From Selenomonas ruminantium subsp. lactilytica TAM6421 (GTDB lineage: Bacteria; Bacillota; Negativicutes; Selenomonadales; Selenomonadaceae), in assembly GCF_000284095.1 (NCBI RefSeq), contig NC_017068.1, forward strand, positions 1,116,001-1,180,000: a DNA stretch of 64,000 nucleotides, in the 5' to 3' direction. The translations under genes were made by a program, and so were the position numbers. Shown here one piece after another: positions 43,801-53,013 of this stretch (its first letter is position 1; each line of letters opens with the position of its first letter). The notes under the pieces were generated by a model that saw only the letters and a list, made by a program, of their open reading frames with translations, made no database searches and had not been told where the DNA came from.

Positions 43801-44048
43801 CGGAGGCACCACTGCAAGAGAGCTTGCCGCAGTTGGCAAGAGCACCATTGGCAGATGTGCAACCATTAATAGAACTGGTCGACCTTGTTAAGGATGGTCT
43901 AAAAAGAGCGGCTGCAGCTATGCCTGGTGAGCCACCAGCACCGGTAGGGTATGTGAGTCCATTGCTTAAGGATAAGGAAAAAGTGTTGAAGGAGGTAGAG
44001 GACGCTTTGACGGATATTGACGCGCTGGAGGAGGCATTGACGCTATGA
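40887..44048 (+). CDS. dpdH: large P-loop ATPase, DpdH-like
   Basis: A 1053-residue ATPase. Walker A is QGANGAGKSHLIRWLY near residues 73-88, and a likely Walker B is LTLLIEDITAFTG near 309-321. There is no helicase signature. The rest is long and mostly helical, ending in a charged coiled-coil-like part (about 930-1053). The arrangement recalls STAND/AAA-type or BREX-like large ATPases, but position and size fit DpdH. It overlaps both neighbours by four bases. It may be the sensor or motor that licenses the helicases; that is inference. Confidence 0.65.
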   Translation: MNKEIISGRLPEVIKVDTTSSSKADFLATHVPFRHIKIKHGGGLSQDFETISEDEIWQQYVREPGERHQFIVVQGANGAGKSHLIRWLYTKFQAQPRENEAVIFIRRSDNSLKGAIRQLLDRQETRDLPHRDAYERLAAAGTDINPQELKIRLYHAMLAKVQTDIVSGLTDKLKRIQKKHLLSLLSDQVFFDQYLLQPMDVNTPVERIYRRVATDGKLKGFNEEPARFKAGDFQITDEFLERLDSAGSDQKAIDYAYDLHDEQDLPVKTADYLNQFIESVIQEAAGVHPGDFESIFAEIRHELFRHGKNLTLLIEDITAFTGVNESLLNVLINEHTGTANLSGQELCRLSSLVGTTTEFYGEFRDNFRNRVTEEIYIEDTALTVGQDNTLVELAARYLNAMSLPANVLDAWAESGAEDGQLPLHKRTETNYWPTYTLSNGVALSLYPFTVQALKHLVAGMPEGQRTPRYFLTDILRTTVQCVLQGESKAFPPVYTGTAPNLQWRSAKERIHIIQQCEEGEQDRLNRFICIWGDGTASQTESHGVAILAGIPMPIYQELGFPVLRGLEDVTTIDTTIDTNPPETLLELQQEVDKNTLLANSKTPDEIAYENYEKQRLNLEQWLSGGQLSDDRNLIRNDLSDFLCSTINWQEEGVSFDNLNKIVGEKSGAPNQLIYIERCSRGKGFYELPAKLPTYQIINCLLQWRYLGRRSWSFEGAEESFYAASMWLYTIKAGVVQAVKNSSPQIGGVNAYAACAISVAVCCRMLAGGDANPETLAEHLWADNIVLPQSGSGHCRAWQGLLSYLKRPETEDALKIAHDYFNIVQSRKPSTKTFLNLDALQKCLDYLAPHGYLLEEAGQLAKEEVIGARRKPMVPAAHLAETLPKVIREEQNFLREKLSPVFEAFDLNEADLEYFEAGVLEDFSIRLDECNQALIQANKQNCFSKITKEKRKKVKENAESITSALRQVVKAIAEAPLQESLPQLARAPLADVQPLIELVDLVKDGLKRAAAAMPGEPPAPVGYVSPLLKDKEKVLKEVEDALTDIDALEEALTL

Positions 44049-44719
44049 TTACGGAGGCTTTGCAGAAGACGGCTGAACTGGCTGGGCGTTGGGCAGAAGC
44101 AGATGCAGACAAGGACAAACTAGAGGATCGGAAAAGGCGTGAGCAGTTTGTAGCAGCTGGCTTTGAATGCATTTTGCAGCAAATACGCATTTTGCGCCTG
44201 CGTCAGAAATTACTACCTTTGCATTTGGAATGTCTTGATGCGCAATTATTACAGGACGTACGCGAAGTGTTGAAGGTTGGGAAGGTGGCCTATCAGAGAC
44301 AACAAGTCGGAGCAAAAAACACTTTGGGAACTGACTTAAAGAGATTCAACAAAAAATTCTCTGAAGAAATTAAGCATCATGCAGAGTGGTTCAGTCAAGA
44401 TTCTAAGGTTATAGAAACACAGCAAGCATTGGAGGTAACGAACAATCTTTGCCCAGGGGCGGTGCCTTCAAAGCTCCGATCGCGACTCATATTTGCCAGA
44501 CGTGAAAACGCTACGTTAAATGAATTACAAGATAATCTAGAGGCTCAAAAAGAAGCGGAATTGTGTTTGAAGAACTCACCTTTGGAAGCGTGGCAACGTC
44601 AGCTCTTGCAACGTATTACTGTGGGTCAGGCTACGCTTCTTAATATAACGCCGGAAGAACTGTCCTGGCTGCAAAGTAGCGATTTTGCGAAACGCGTTAA
44701 GCTACGCTACGAGTTTTAG
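44045..44719 (+). CDS. dpdI: DpdI-like helical protein
   Basis: A 224-residue, strongly helical and charged protein (AELAGRWAEADADKDKLEDR, AYQRQQVGAKNTLGTDLKRF, then long Glu/Lys/Gln helices), probably a coiled coil. No catalytic motif is visible. Its place between the large ATPase and the helicase fits DpdI. Translation is coupled to the ATPase gene by an ATGA overlap, which suggests a partner subunit. The assignment is from context rather than sequence recognition. Confidence 0.55.
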   Translation: MITEALQKTAELAGRWAEADADKDKLEDRKRREQFVAAGFECILQQIRILRLRQKLLPLHLECLDAQLLQDVREVLKVGKVAYQRQQVGAKNTLGTDLKRFNKKFSEEIKHHAEWFSQDSKVIETQQALEVTNNLCPGAVPSKLRSRLIFARRENATLNELQDNLEAQKEAELCLKNSPLEAWQRQLLQRITVGQATLLNITPEELSWLQSSDFAKRVKLRYEF

Positions 44720-44742
44720 GTTGTATATGGAGGGAAAACTGC

Positions 44743-47700
44743 ATGTCAGAGCAACCAAGAGAACAATATTTAGATTTGGTACGGCGCGAGTTGCTGGGAC
44801 CCGGGGCGGAACCGTCTTTGTTGGACGCAGAGACAGATGTTGCACATGAGCGATTGGCGGCTAATCCAAACAGGCTTTATTTGTTAGGAATTCTATATCC
44901 GCAAGATGCTAGGAAAAATACGGATGCCCCAGTGAAGAACGGCAGTAGAGAAGATGCCGAAAATTACATGGTAGATGATGTAGACGCTGAACGGGATCTT
45001 ACTGATGTTAGTGAGGATGCTCTGCTTGAAGTTACAACTGTTTCAAAGAATAGCGGTAGTGATGATGAAACAGATGATGAAACAGATGATGGGCTAGATG
45101 AAGCATTTACTATGACTGCACAATTTTTACCCGCTTCTATGGGGTTGCTTTGTCTGACAGAAGGCAGCCCGGATGGGGCACAAGTAAATATTTCTTTCGG
45201 TACATATCGTCGTGCCAAGGAAGAACTAGGAGAGTTCTGGGTTCCTTATCAGAAGCCGACAGGATTTGATATACCGGGAGAGTATGAGCCATTTTTGCAT
45301 TATGACAAGATTAAGGAGCGCTTGTACTTAGTCCAGGAGTTTTCTAAAGGTCTAAATAGAGATTTCCGTAATCAACATAAGAATCCAAAACCGGAACTAC
45401 GGGAATTTATGTGGAAAGTCAGTCGTTTAGCTATTTTTTCACGTGAAGGTCGTGTACGTATACCGAATGATTTTAGGCTGCGCCTTAATTTCGATGGGCA
45501 GGGACATTTTGAAGAAGATTTACATGGTGAGGGCGGTAAAGCCAGACTGATAGCTCGAAAACGGGAGATTACAGCAGGTCGTTTTTCCTTGACTCTTATG
45601 TTGGTGAATCTTTGTCATGATGAAAAGGGGCAGGCCGAAAACTGCCTTTACCAGGCTGAAATAAAAATGGAAGCCAGCGAAGAGGATGGCTTTCATTTTA
45701 CTGACACACGTTTTTCTGAGCCAGATTTGAGCGATACGGAAGAAGATAGTTTACGTCTGCTCTATCATGGCAAGCAAAACTATGCTACGGGGCTTGGTAC
45801 TGCAGCTGCTTGGAAAATGGATGATGAAGGATATGGCTATGTCCGCACTGATTTTTTCCCTATAGCGGAGACGCCACAGATGGATTGGGGCAGTGAGGAA
45901 CGCTCTATGAAGGACCTTTCAAGTTTATCGTCCATCTCACGCGAGAAAAAACTTGAAAGTCTGCAGAAGCTCGTATCTGCCTATGAAAGATGGATAAGTA
46001 GTCTGGAGAACAAGGCAGAGCAGTTTACAGATATACGTTTTAAGCAAGCTGCTGCTAGAAATATAGGGCTATGCCGCAAGGCGGCTCAACGTATGGCGTC
46101 AGGAATAGAAGTTTTGCGGGAAAATGATCTAGCCTTTGAGGCTTTTGAGCTTGCCAATCGTGCCATGTTTATGCAGCGTGTCCAGTTACGTATGCAAGGA
46201 GATCGTACTTGCCAAACACTAGAAGAACGTTGGCCAAGTGATAAAAAGACAGCAGCGTGGCTTCAAAATGTCGATTATGAAGCAGAGCCTGATGAGAAGG
46301 ATGGATGGCGTGCTTATTGGCGCCCCTTCCAGATTGCGTTTATTCTTATGGTTATACCTGATGCTGTTGATGATCATGCACTTGGAAGAGAGTTTGCAGA
46401 CCTTATCTGGTTCCCCACTGGTGGTGGTAAGACAGAAGCTTATTTAGGTCTTACAGCGTTTACTATCTGCTATAGACGCCTAGCACATACGGAGGCGCAG
46501 AGTGGCGGTACGACTATAATTATGCGTTATACGTTGCGACTCTTGACAGCACAGCAGTTCAATCGAGCCTCTACGCTTATTTGTGCTTTGGAGTTAATGC
46601 GTCGTGAAGGCATAGCAAAACTTGGTAATGAGTCTATTACAATAGGTTTATGGGTTGGACAAGCTACGCCTAAGAAATGCATCAAGGGTTCGTGGGAAGA
46701 TCCCAGTGCGGATATGCTTTTGAAAAAAATTAAAGATTATAGCGTGAATGTTGGTAATATCGAGGAACGTAAGGAACGGTATAATCGCTTCCAGGTCTTG
46801 AAATGTCCATGGTGTGGTACCAAGTTAGAGCGCGGTGTCGTGAGTAGTCATGGATCAAAAAAATTGGAAGGGGTCTGGGGCTATGGTTTAGACCAGGAAA
46901 ACCATTTCCATTTCTTTTGTCCGCAAAGAAAATGTCCATTTAATGATGAGTATTTCTTGCCTATTCAGGTCATAGACGAAGAAATATACAGAAATCCGCC
47001 AACACTGTTGTTTGCTACGGTTGATAAATTTGCTCAGATGCCATGGCAGAGTGATAAGGTGGGTAAGATCTTCGGTGCTGATAAGAAAGAACGTCGTGCT
47101 CCGGAACTCATTATCCAAGACGAGCTCCACCTTATTTCAGGTGCATTGGGAACAATGGTCGGACTTTACGAAGTGGCTTTGGATGCAGCTTGCCAGCATA
47201 AAGGTATCAAACCAAAGATAATTGCTTCTACGGCCACTATTCGGCGTGCTACAGAGCAATGCGCAGCACTCTATGAGCGTCAGGCTTTTCAGTTCCCCCC
47301 ACCGGGCCTTGAGTCTGGTGACTCTTTCTTTGCTAGGGAAAAGGTGGTAAGTAAGAAAAATCCAGGGCGTAAATATGTCGGCTTAATGCCTTCTGGAAAG
47401 ACCAAGACTGTATCCGAAATACGTGTATTGGCCGTTCTTTTAGAAATGGTCAAGGCTATGCCGGGCTTAAGCGATGAGGAGATGGATAAGCTTTGGACAT
47501 TAACAGCATATTTTAACAGTTTGCGTGAACTCGGTAGAGCAGATACGCTGGTGATGGATGAAGTGCGTGATGCTATGCACCGTATTTCTTTCCGTTTGGA
47601 TATACCATGTCGTAGTGTATATGGTGCAAAGGAATTAACAAGTCGCGTGACAGCTATTGAACTGAATCAGACGTTGGATGCTCTGGAACACTTAACTTAT

Positions 47701-48534
47701 TCCCAGGTTAATAGGGAACAAAAACGTTATGCTGTCAATGTACTTTTGGCTACTAATATGATTTCTGTGGGGCTTGATGTAGCTAGATTGAACTTAATGT
47801 TGGTGGTAGGTCAGCCTAAGTTGACAAGTGAATATATCCAATCTACTAGCCGTATCGGTAGACAGAGTCCCGGCGTTGCGTTAGTATTATATCGTCCGAC
47901 AAATAGCCGTGATCGTTCATATTATGAGCATTTTCAGTATTTCCACCAGACATTCTATAGCCAGGTAGAACCTAGTGTAGTAACACCGTTCTCTCGGCCG
48001 GCGTTATCTAGAGGGCTTCATGCTGTGTTAGTGTCTATGATGAGGTTGGGGAAACATACATATGAAATTTTTGCTAAGGATGATTCTGCAATAAAGTTTG
48101 ATCTTCAGAATGAGGCCATAAGGGAACAGGCCGAATGGAGTAAGAATTTCTTGGTGCGTCGTCAGCGTCGTGCCTATGAGCTAGCTCCAGGCCTTATGTC
48201 TGCTGAGGAGATGGATACTGATCTACAAGATTTGGAACAATTGATTGATGGCTTTTTCCAAGCGTGGGACGAAGAAGCAACTTATGCTAGTAAGGACGCG
48301 GTAAAGCTTTGTTTCGGGCACAGTTTCCTTTTCCGTTGGCCATCAGATGGCGAACGGATTTTACTGGCTACGCGTCAAAGGGTTCTTACACTGGCAGAAA
48401 TGAATCAAGAAAAGAGTGAACAAGCAGGACCAGCGATAGAAACCATGTCTTCCCTACGTAGTGTAGATGATGAATTGAAAGGTTCGCTGATTACTTTCCA
48501 AGAAAGGGTTGAAGGCGAGGGGACAAAATCATGA
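44743..48534 (+). CDS. drmA: DISARM helicase DrmA (DpdJ-type position)
   Basis: A 1263-residue SF2 helicase. The N-terminus (YLDLVRRELLGPGAEP ... RLYLLGILYPQ) is typical of DrmA, followed by an acidic stretch (about 70-125). Walker A is LIWFPTGGGKTEAYLGL near 553. Zinc-type cysteines are CPWCG near 688 and CPQRKC near 726. The DExH motif is IIQDELHLISGALG near 790, then ASTATIRRA near 826, and motif VI is STSRIGRQSPGVALVL near 1034. In DISARM, DrmA works with DrmB on incoming DNA. In Dpd islands the gene after DpdI is the helicase DpdJ, which could be the same family. It starts after GGAGGG and overlaps drmB by four bases. Confidence 0.82.
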   Translation: MSEQPREQYLDLVRRELLGPGAEPSLLDAETDVAHERLAANPNRLYLLGILYPQDARKNTDAPVKNGSREDAENYMVDDVDAERDLTDVSEDALLEVTTVSKNSGSDDETDDETDDGLDEAFTMTAQFLPASMGLLCLTEGSPDGAQVNISFGTYRRAKEELGEFWVPYQKPTGFDIPGEYEPFLHYDKIKERLYLVQEFSKGLNRDFRNQHKNPKPELREFMWKVSRLAIFSREGRVRIPNDFRLRLNFDGQGHFEEDLHGEGGKARLIARKREITAGRFSLTLMLVNLCHDEKGQAENCLYQAEIKMEASEEDGFHFTDTRFSEPDLSDTEEDSLRLLYHGKQNYATGLGTAAAWKMDDEGYGYVRTDFFPIAETPQMDWGSEERSMKDLSSLSSISREKKLESLQKLVSAYERWISSLENKAEQFTDIRFKQAAARNIGLCRKAAQRMASGIEVLRENDLAFEAFELANRAMFMQRVQLRMQGDRTCQTLEERWPSDKKTAAWLQNVDYEAEPDEKDGWRAYWRPFQIAFILMVIPDAVDDHALGREFADLIWFPTGGGKTEAYLGLTAFTICYRRLAHTEAQSGGTTIIMRYTLRLLTAQQFNRASTLICALELMRREGIAKLGNESITIGLWVGQATPKKCIKGSWEDPSADMLLKKIKDYSVNVGNIEERKERYNRFQVLKCPWCGTKLERGVVSSHGSKKLEGVWGYGLDQENHFHFFCPQRKCPFNDEYFLPIQVIDEEIYRNPPTLLFATVDKFAQMPWQSDKVGKIFGADKKERRAPELIIQDELHLISGALGTMVGLYEVALDAACQHKGIKPKIIASTATIRRATEQCAALYERQAFQFPPPGLESGDSFFAREKVVSKKNPGRKYVGLMPSGKTKTVSEIRVLAVLLEMVKAMPGLSDEEMDKLWTLTAYFNSLRELGRADTLVMDEVRDAMHRISFRLDIPCRSVYGAKELTSRVTAIELNQTLDALEHLTYSQVNREQKRYAVNVLLATNMISVGLDVARLNLMLVVGQPKLTSEYIQSTSRIGRQSPGVALVLYRPTNSRDRSYYEHFQYFHQTFYSQVEPSVVTPFSRPALSRGLHAVLVSMMRLGKHTYEIFAKDDSAIKFDLQNEAIREQAEWSKNFLVRRQRRAYELAPGLMSAEEMDTDLQDLEQLIDGFFQAWDEEATYASKDAVKLCFGHSFLFRWPSDGERILLATRQRVLTLAEMNQEKSEQAGPAIETMSSLRSVDDELKGSLITFQERVEGEGTKS

Positions 48535-50633
48535 ATAAGTTTAAATTTGATACGCTGCATTTGCCATCCTCCCATAAGGTCAGGTTGGCACAGGCTATTT
48601 TACAGTATGCTCCTGGTGCTATGGTAGATTTTTCGGATAGAACTTTATTGACTGCAGCACCATATACATGGCATAGCAGTATCGGAACAGACGAGAATAT
48701 ACGCCCTATCAGTGACCCTCGTTTTGCCCGTGCATTACATGTAGATGGTTTTGAGGCACCAACGCAAATCAATTATGTGCAATTTCCAGAATGGTATTTT
48801 TGCCCTGTTTGCCGCCGTTTTCAACCACTTACATCTTGGCAGGCTGAGGCCGAACGTAAGGCTAAAGGTGGAGATAATCCATACAGACAAATGCGTAACA
48901 GGGCAGCCATCAAACGAAGCTGGCAGCAAGATAATCAGGAACGTAAAGCATTTCTGCCACGTTGTAGTAACCATGACTGCCATAATAGCGAGCTTATTCC
49001 GGCTCGCATTGTGGTAGCTTGTAAACACGGACATTTGGATGATTTTCCCTGGGTCAAATGGGTGCACTACCGTAACATTGGGGGCGCTAAGGAGCCATGT
49101 TGCGAGTCGCCGGTATTGCTCTTTGAATCCGGTGGTGGTACAGAGACAGGTGAAGATATACGCATTACTTGTACTAAGTGTCATGCGGTCGCCACACTGA
49201 AAGGCGTTTTTACTGCTGATGCTTTTCAGAAGGTAAACGAAGATTTGGGCCGTGAGATATTCTACTGCAGCGGACGTTTGCCGGATTTTGGTAGTCATTC
49301 AGAATGTAATCAGATGCCGAGAGCGTTATTGCGCGGCGCGACGTCTGTGCATTTCCCTATGGTGCGTAGTTCTATGGTTATTCCGTCACAAATTAGTAGT
49401 CCGGAAATTGATATTGATGATCTTGCATACCGTTGGGAGGAATATCAAGCTCTATGTAATGAACAATATGGCAAGCCGGGAGATGAATTTACTCGCGTAG
49501 ATTCAGGTCCTTTATCAGATTATGAGAGATTCGGTAGTTTACATTTACAACAGGTCGAATTATTGGATCAGGTACGAATTGTAAGGGCTTTTTTAGGATA
49601 TTCCCGGTTACGGCCTGCGGCTCGTCGTGATGATGAAGGCTTTATCCATGCCCGTTTACCACAGGATAAAGCATACCCGGCCTATGAAGGATTTGGTGAA
49701 GGCATCTTTCTGCGCTTTGATGAGGAGGCTATCAAAGAATGGCTGGAATTAACACCGAGGGCGGCTAAACGTGCTTGGCTAGTGGAACAAAATAGACAGA
49801 AAGGTTTTTTGGCTGGCGAAAGCCATGCTCCGATTACACCTAAGTTCTTGCTTTTGCATACACTGGCACATCTACTTATTAAAGAGCTTAGCTTTGAGTG
49901 TGGTTACAACATAGCTGGACTAAATGAACGTATTTATTGCGCTGATCGTGAAGTGAATAATACTGACTTCGATATGGCGGGGATCTTCATATACGCAGCC
50001 GGTGGTGATGCAGAAGGTACTTTAGGTGGACTAATAAGGCAAGGACGTGCTGATACCTTACCTCAGATTTTCCAACGTGCATTAGCAAAAGCACGCTCAT
50101 GCTCCAATGATCCGATGTGTAGTGGAAGCCATGGTCAGGGGCAGGATGGACAGAATCTAGCCTCATGCTATGCTTGTGCCTTGTTACCAGAAACAAGTTG
50201 TGAGGAATTTAATTTGTTTCTTGATCGTGGAGTTGTTGTAGGCACGTTTGATGAGCCGGATATTGGTTTTTACAGTAATGTAGCAGCTACAAGAGCTCAA
50301 CACGCTCGTAGTAATATGGCAAAGGAACAAGTTACTGAGTGTGTGAATGTCGAGGAAAAGTCTGCTACAAAAGGCTGGGAGGCTAAGCGCGAGGAACTAC
50401 TGGAAGATGAAGCTATAGAGGCCTCGAAGCTTATGGAAAATGCAGGAGTTCCCGTACCAGATATAATTGGTGCTGAGTTACTTAATGGTCGTTGCAATGT
50501 AGAGATGATTTGGCAGAAACAGAAAATAGTGTATTTGACCTCAGAGCAAATGGATCAGGCACCGGAGCTGCTTAAGGAAGGCTGGCAGATTCTTGATTTA
50601 AGACAGCCAGTGGATGCAGGCATATTTGAGTAA
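48531..50633 (+). CDS. drmB: DISARM protein DrmB (DUF1998)
   Basis: A 700-residue zinc-rich protein. Cysteine motifs are CPVCRR near 91, PRCSNHDCHN near 145, CKHGHLDDFPW near 165 and CTKCHA near 215. The DUF1998 core has LLLHTLAHLLIKELSFECGY near 441-460, GIFIYAAGGDAEGTLGGL near 484, and a Cys cluster CSNDPMCSG ... SCYACALLPETSC near 524-560. The last 100 residues are charged and helical. DUF1998 proteins pair with a helicase; here drmA overlaps it by four bases. No nuclease motif is seen. It is the last of seven coupled genes; the next starts 33 bases on. Confidence 0.85.
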   Translation: MNKFKFDTLHLPSSHKVRLAQAILQYAPGAMVDFSDRTLLTAAPYTWHSSIGTDENIRPISDPRFARALHVDGFEAPTQINYVQFPEWYFCPVCRRFQPLTSWQAEAERKAKGGDNPYRQMRNRAAIKRSWQQDNQERKAFLPRCSNHDCHNSELIPARIVVACKHGHLDDFPWVKWVHYRNIGGAKEPCCESPVLLFESGGGTETGEDIRITCTKCHAVATLKGVFTADAFQKVNEDLGREIFYCSGRLPDFGSHSECNQMPRALLRGATSVHFPMVRSSMVIPSQISSPEIDIDDLAYRWEEYQALCNEQYGKPGDEFTRVDSGPLSDYERFGSLHLQQVELLDQVRIVRAFLGYSRLRPAARRDDEGFIHARLPQDKAYPAYEGFGEGIFLRFDEEAIKEWLELTPRAAKRAWLVEQNRQKGFLAGESHAPITPKFLLLHTLAHLLIKELSFECGYNIAGLNERIYCADREVNNTDFDMAGIFIYAAGGDAEGTLGGLIRQGRADTLPQIFQRALAKARSCSNDPMCSGSHGQGQDGQNLASCYACALLPETSCEEFNLFLDRGVVVGTFDEPDIGFYSNVAATRAQHARSNMAKEQVTECVNVEEKSATKGWEAKREELLEDEAIEASKLMENAGVPVPDIIGAELLNGRCNVEMIWQKQKIVYLTSEQMDQAPELLKEGWQILDLRQPVDAGIFE

Positions 50634-50666
50634 TAAGAGCATGCACATGGAAGGAAGTGCTGAGGA

Positions 50667-52805
50667 ATGTTTTACGGTCACCCCAATATTGTATATCCGC
50701 TCAGGGTAGATAAATTGTTGGAAGATTTGCCATCTCAGAAAATGCAAAAGAAGTTTTGGGAGACAATGGAGCAGTTTACGAAGCAACCAGGCGACCATGG
50801 CTTGAATTTTGAGGCACTGCATGGGCAAAATCTGTTCTCCATTAGGATTCAAGGCAAATATAGAGTTATTTTGTACCGAGACCCAAAGGATAACAATACC
50901 TATATGCCGGTCTATGCCGGCAATCATGATGAATCCTATGCTTGGTCTACATTCCATTGTGTTGTAGACCCGAAAACTAGTGCTATCGTCTATCATGTGG
51001 TCAAAAAAGAGAATGAAGCAACTTTGCCACAGCCTTCGGGCAATGATATATTCTGTAACGTCAAAGACGAGGATATGCATGTTCTGGGCGTCCCGGACTA
51101 TGTAATTTCTGAGGTCAGGAAATTTACGCGACTGGAAGATTTCTATGGTATGAAGAATGAAATTTCCGAGGCTTTGTATGACATCCTAGACTTTCTGTTG
51201 GAAGGTTGCACTGTGGATGAAGTCAAGGATATGCTGGGAATTACGGACTGCGCTGCTGATAAGGATACTACTATTTTACAGGCTGCTCAGACGGCCGCTA
51301 ATCAACAGCATTATAAGGTCGTTACCAATAATGCTGAATTGCATGAAGCTATGGAAGCCTCATTGGAAAAATGGCGAGTCTTTCTGCACCCGACTCAACG
51401 CAAAGCTGTGGAACGTAATTATAATGGTTCGGCCCGTGTAGTAGGCGTAGCTGGTACGGGCAAGACTGTTGTGGCTATGCACAGAGCTAAATTCTTGGCT
51501 ACACAGATGCAGAAGGGTGAGAAATTACTTTTTACAACTTATACCAAAAATCTGGCCATTGATATCGAGAATAATCTGAGAAAAATTTGCTCAGAGGAGG
51601 AGATGTCGCACATCGAGGTCAAAAATCTAGATGGTTGGGCCGCTAGTTATCTTGGTAAGCGCAAAATCATGATGCATGTTTCTGGGCAGGAACATCTCGA
51701 TAAGGTGTGGCGCAAAGCGATAGATAAGGTTCTCAGGCGTGGCGAGAACGTGCCTTTTCCTGAGCCAGAATTCTATCGAGAGGAATGGCGCCAGGTCGTG
51801 ATGGCCCTGAAGGCTACATCTCCTGATGAGGCAAGAAAGGAATATGTCCTGAGGGCTAAGAGAGATGGGCGCAAATATCGTCTAGATAGGAAAAAGCGTC
51901 TCGAAGTCTGGGCAGTTATGGATGAATACAGACAAATGACGCGCAAAGAGAAAATGTTCGATTATGATGCTATTCGCTATGAATGCCGCAGATATGTTAG
52001 TGAAGAAGAACAACCGCTGTATAAACATATTATCGTGGACGAAGGACAGGACTTCAGCATGTGCGGCTACAGGCTCCTACGAACCCTGGCTGGAAAAGAG
52101 CACCCTAATGACATCTTCATTGTTGGTGATGCTCATCAGCGCATCTATGATAATCGACCTATTCTTTCTCATTGCGGTATCTATATAAAAGGGAATAGCA
52201 CAATCCTGCGGGTAAATTACCGTACGACGGAGGAAATCCATACGCGAGCTCTGGGACTGTTGCATGGATTCAGCTTTGACGAGATGGATAACAATGCTGA
52301 ATTGAGCAGCGAACTGCTGGATGAACGTACGGCATCTCTGACACATGGCAATCAACCGGTGTTGCGCAAATGTAACGACATTGAGCAGGAGCATGGTTTC
52401 ATCATCAAAGAAGTAGGCAGACTGACCAGTGGAATTGTAGATAGTAAAGATATTTGCGTCGTGGCGCGAGGCAAGGATCAACTGCGAAAGCTCAAGAGAA
52501 GTTTGCAGAAGGCAGCTGTATCATGTTATGAATTGGATGCTAATGGTGACGATGGTGACGGCAGAAAACAGTCAGGCATAAGGCTGGCGACTATGCACCG
52601 CGTAAAGGGCCTGGAATTCGAATATATGTTCTTAATAGATCTAAATCATGGCTTGGTTCCGTTGGCAAAACGCTTAAAAGACGCGGAGAATGAGCAGGAA
52701 GCGCTGAAAGCGGAAAAGTGTTTGCTATATGTGGCTATGACCAGAGCACGGAAAGGTGTGTATCTGCTCAGTTCTGATGTGCCGTCGCCTTTTATTGTTG
52801 AGTGA
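50667..52805 (+). CDS. UvrD-family helicase with N-terminal RelE-like domain
   Basis: A 712-residue SF1 helicase. Residues about 20-95 (FWETMEQFTKQPGDHGLNFE ... NLFSIRIQGKYRVILYRD) have the RelE/YoeB-superfamily pattern of an mRNA-interferase fold. Helicase motifs: VVGVAGTGKTVVAMH near 259, HIIVDEGQDFS near 455, IVGDAHQRIYD near 488, LRVNYRTTEEI near 512, LATMHRVKGLEFEYMFLID near 635-653 and YVAMTRARKGVYLLSS near 688. No nuclease domain follows. It comes 33 bases after drmB in the same direction and has similar AT-rich codon use, so it probably belongs to the defence unit. A bidirectional hairpin follows. Confidence 0.82.
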   Translation: MFYGHPNIVYPLRVDKLLEDLPSQKMQKKFWETMEQFTKQPGDHGLNFEALHGQNLFSIRIQGKYRVILYRDPKDNNTYMPVYAGNHDESYAWSTFHCVVDPKTSAIVYHVVKKENEATLPQPSGNDIFCNVKDEDMHVLGVPDYVISEVRKFTRLEDFYGMKNEISEALYDILDFLLEGCTVDEVKDMLGITDCAADKDTTILQAAQTAANQQHYKVVTNNAELHEAMEASLEKWRVFLHPTQRKAVERNYNGSARVVGVAGTGKTVVAMHRAKFLATQMQKGEKLLFTTYTKNLAIDIENNLRKICSEEEMSHIEVKNLDGWAASYLGKRKIMMHVSGQEHLDKVWRKAIDKVLRRGENVPFPEPEFYREEWRQVVMALKATSPDEARKEYVLRAKRDGRKYRLDRKKRLEVWAVMDEYRQMTRKEKMFDYDAIRYECRRYVSEEEQPLYKHIIVDEGQDFSMCGYRLLRTLAGKEHPNDIFIVGDAHQRIYDNRPILSHCGIYIKGNSTILRVNYRTTEEIHTRALGLLHGFSFDEMDNNAELSSELLDERTASLTHGNQPVLRKCNDIEQEHGFIIKEVGRLTSGIVDSKDICVVARGKDQLRKLKRSLQKAAVSCYELDANGDDGDGRKQSGIRLATMHRVKGLEFEYMFLIDLNHGLVPLAKRLKDAENEQEALKAEKCLLYVAMTRARKGVYLLSSDVPSPFIVE

Positions 52806-52913
52806 GTTGTACGCGTCTTAAGCCTATTATAGCAGTTTGAATCGTATTTCCCTCGTAGGCGCTTTTTGTGTAGATAATTGCTTGATACTTAGAATCTTCA
52901 ATTACCATCAAAA

Positions 52914-52952
52914 AAGAAGGTGCTAAATACTTTGCATTTGTAGCACCTTCTT
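52914..52952. terminator. terminator at the end of the defence operon
   Basis: A perfect 12-bp stem, AAGAAGGTGCTA (52914-52925) against TAGCACCTTCTT (52941-52952), with A-rich DNA before and TTTT-type bases after, so it can work in both directions. It lies 109 bases after the helicase stop and 29 bases before the IS element. Confidence 0.8.
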
Positions 52953-53013
52953 TTCAACATCTGGTCCTATGTCAAGATTTAGTACAACATAAAATGAGAA
53001 ATTTTAATTATTT

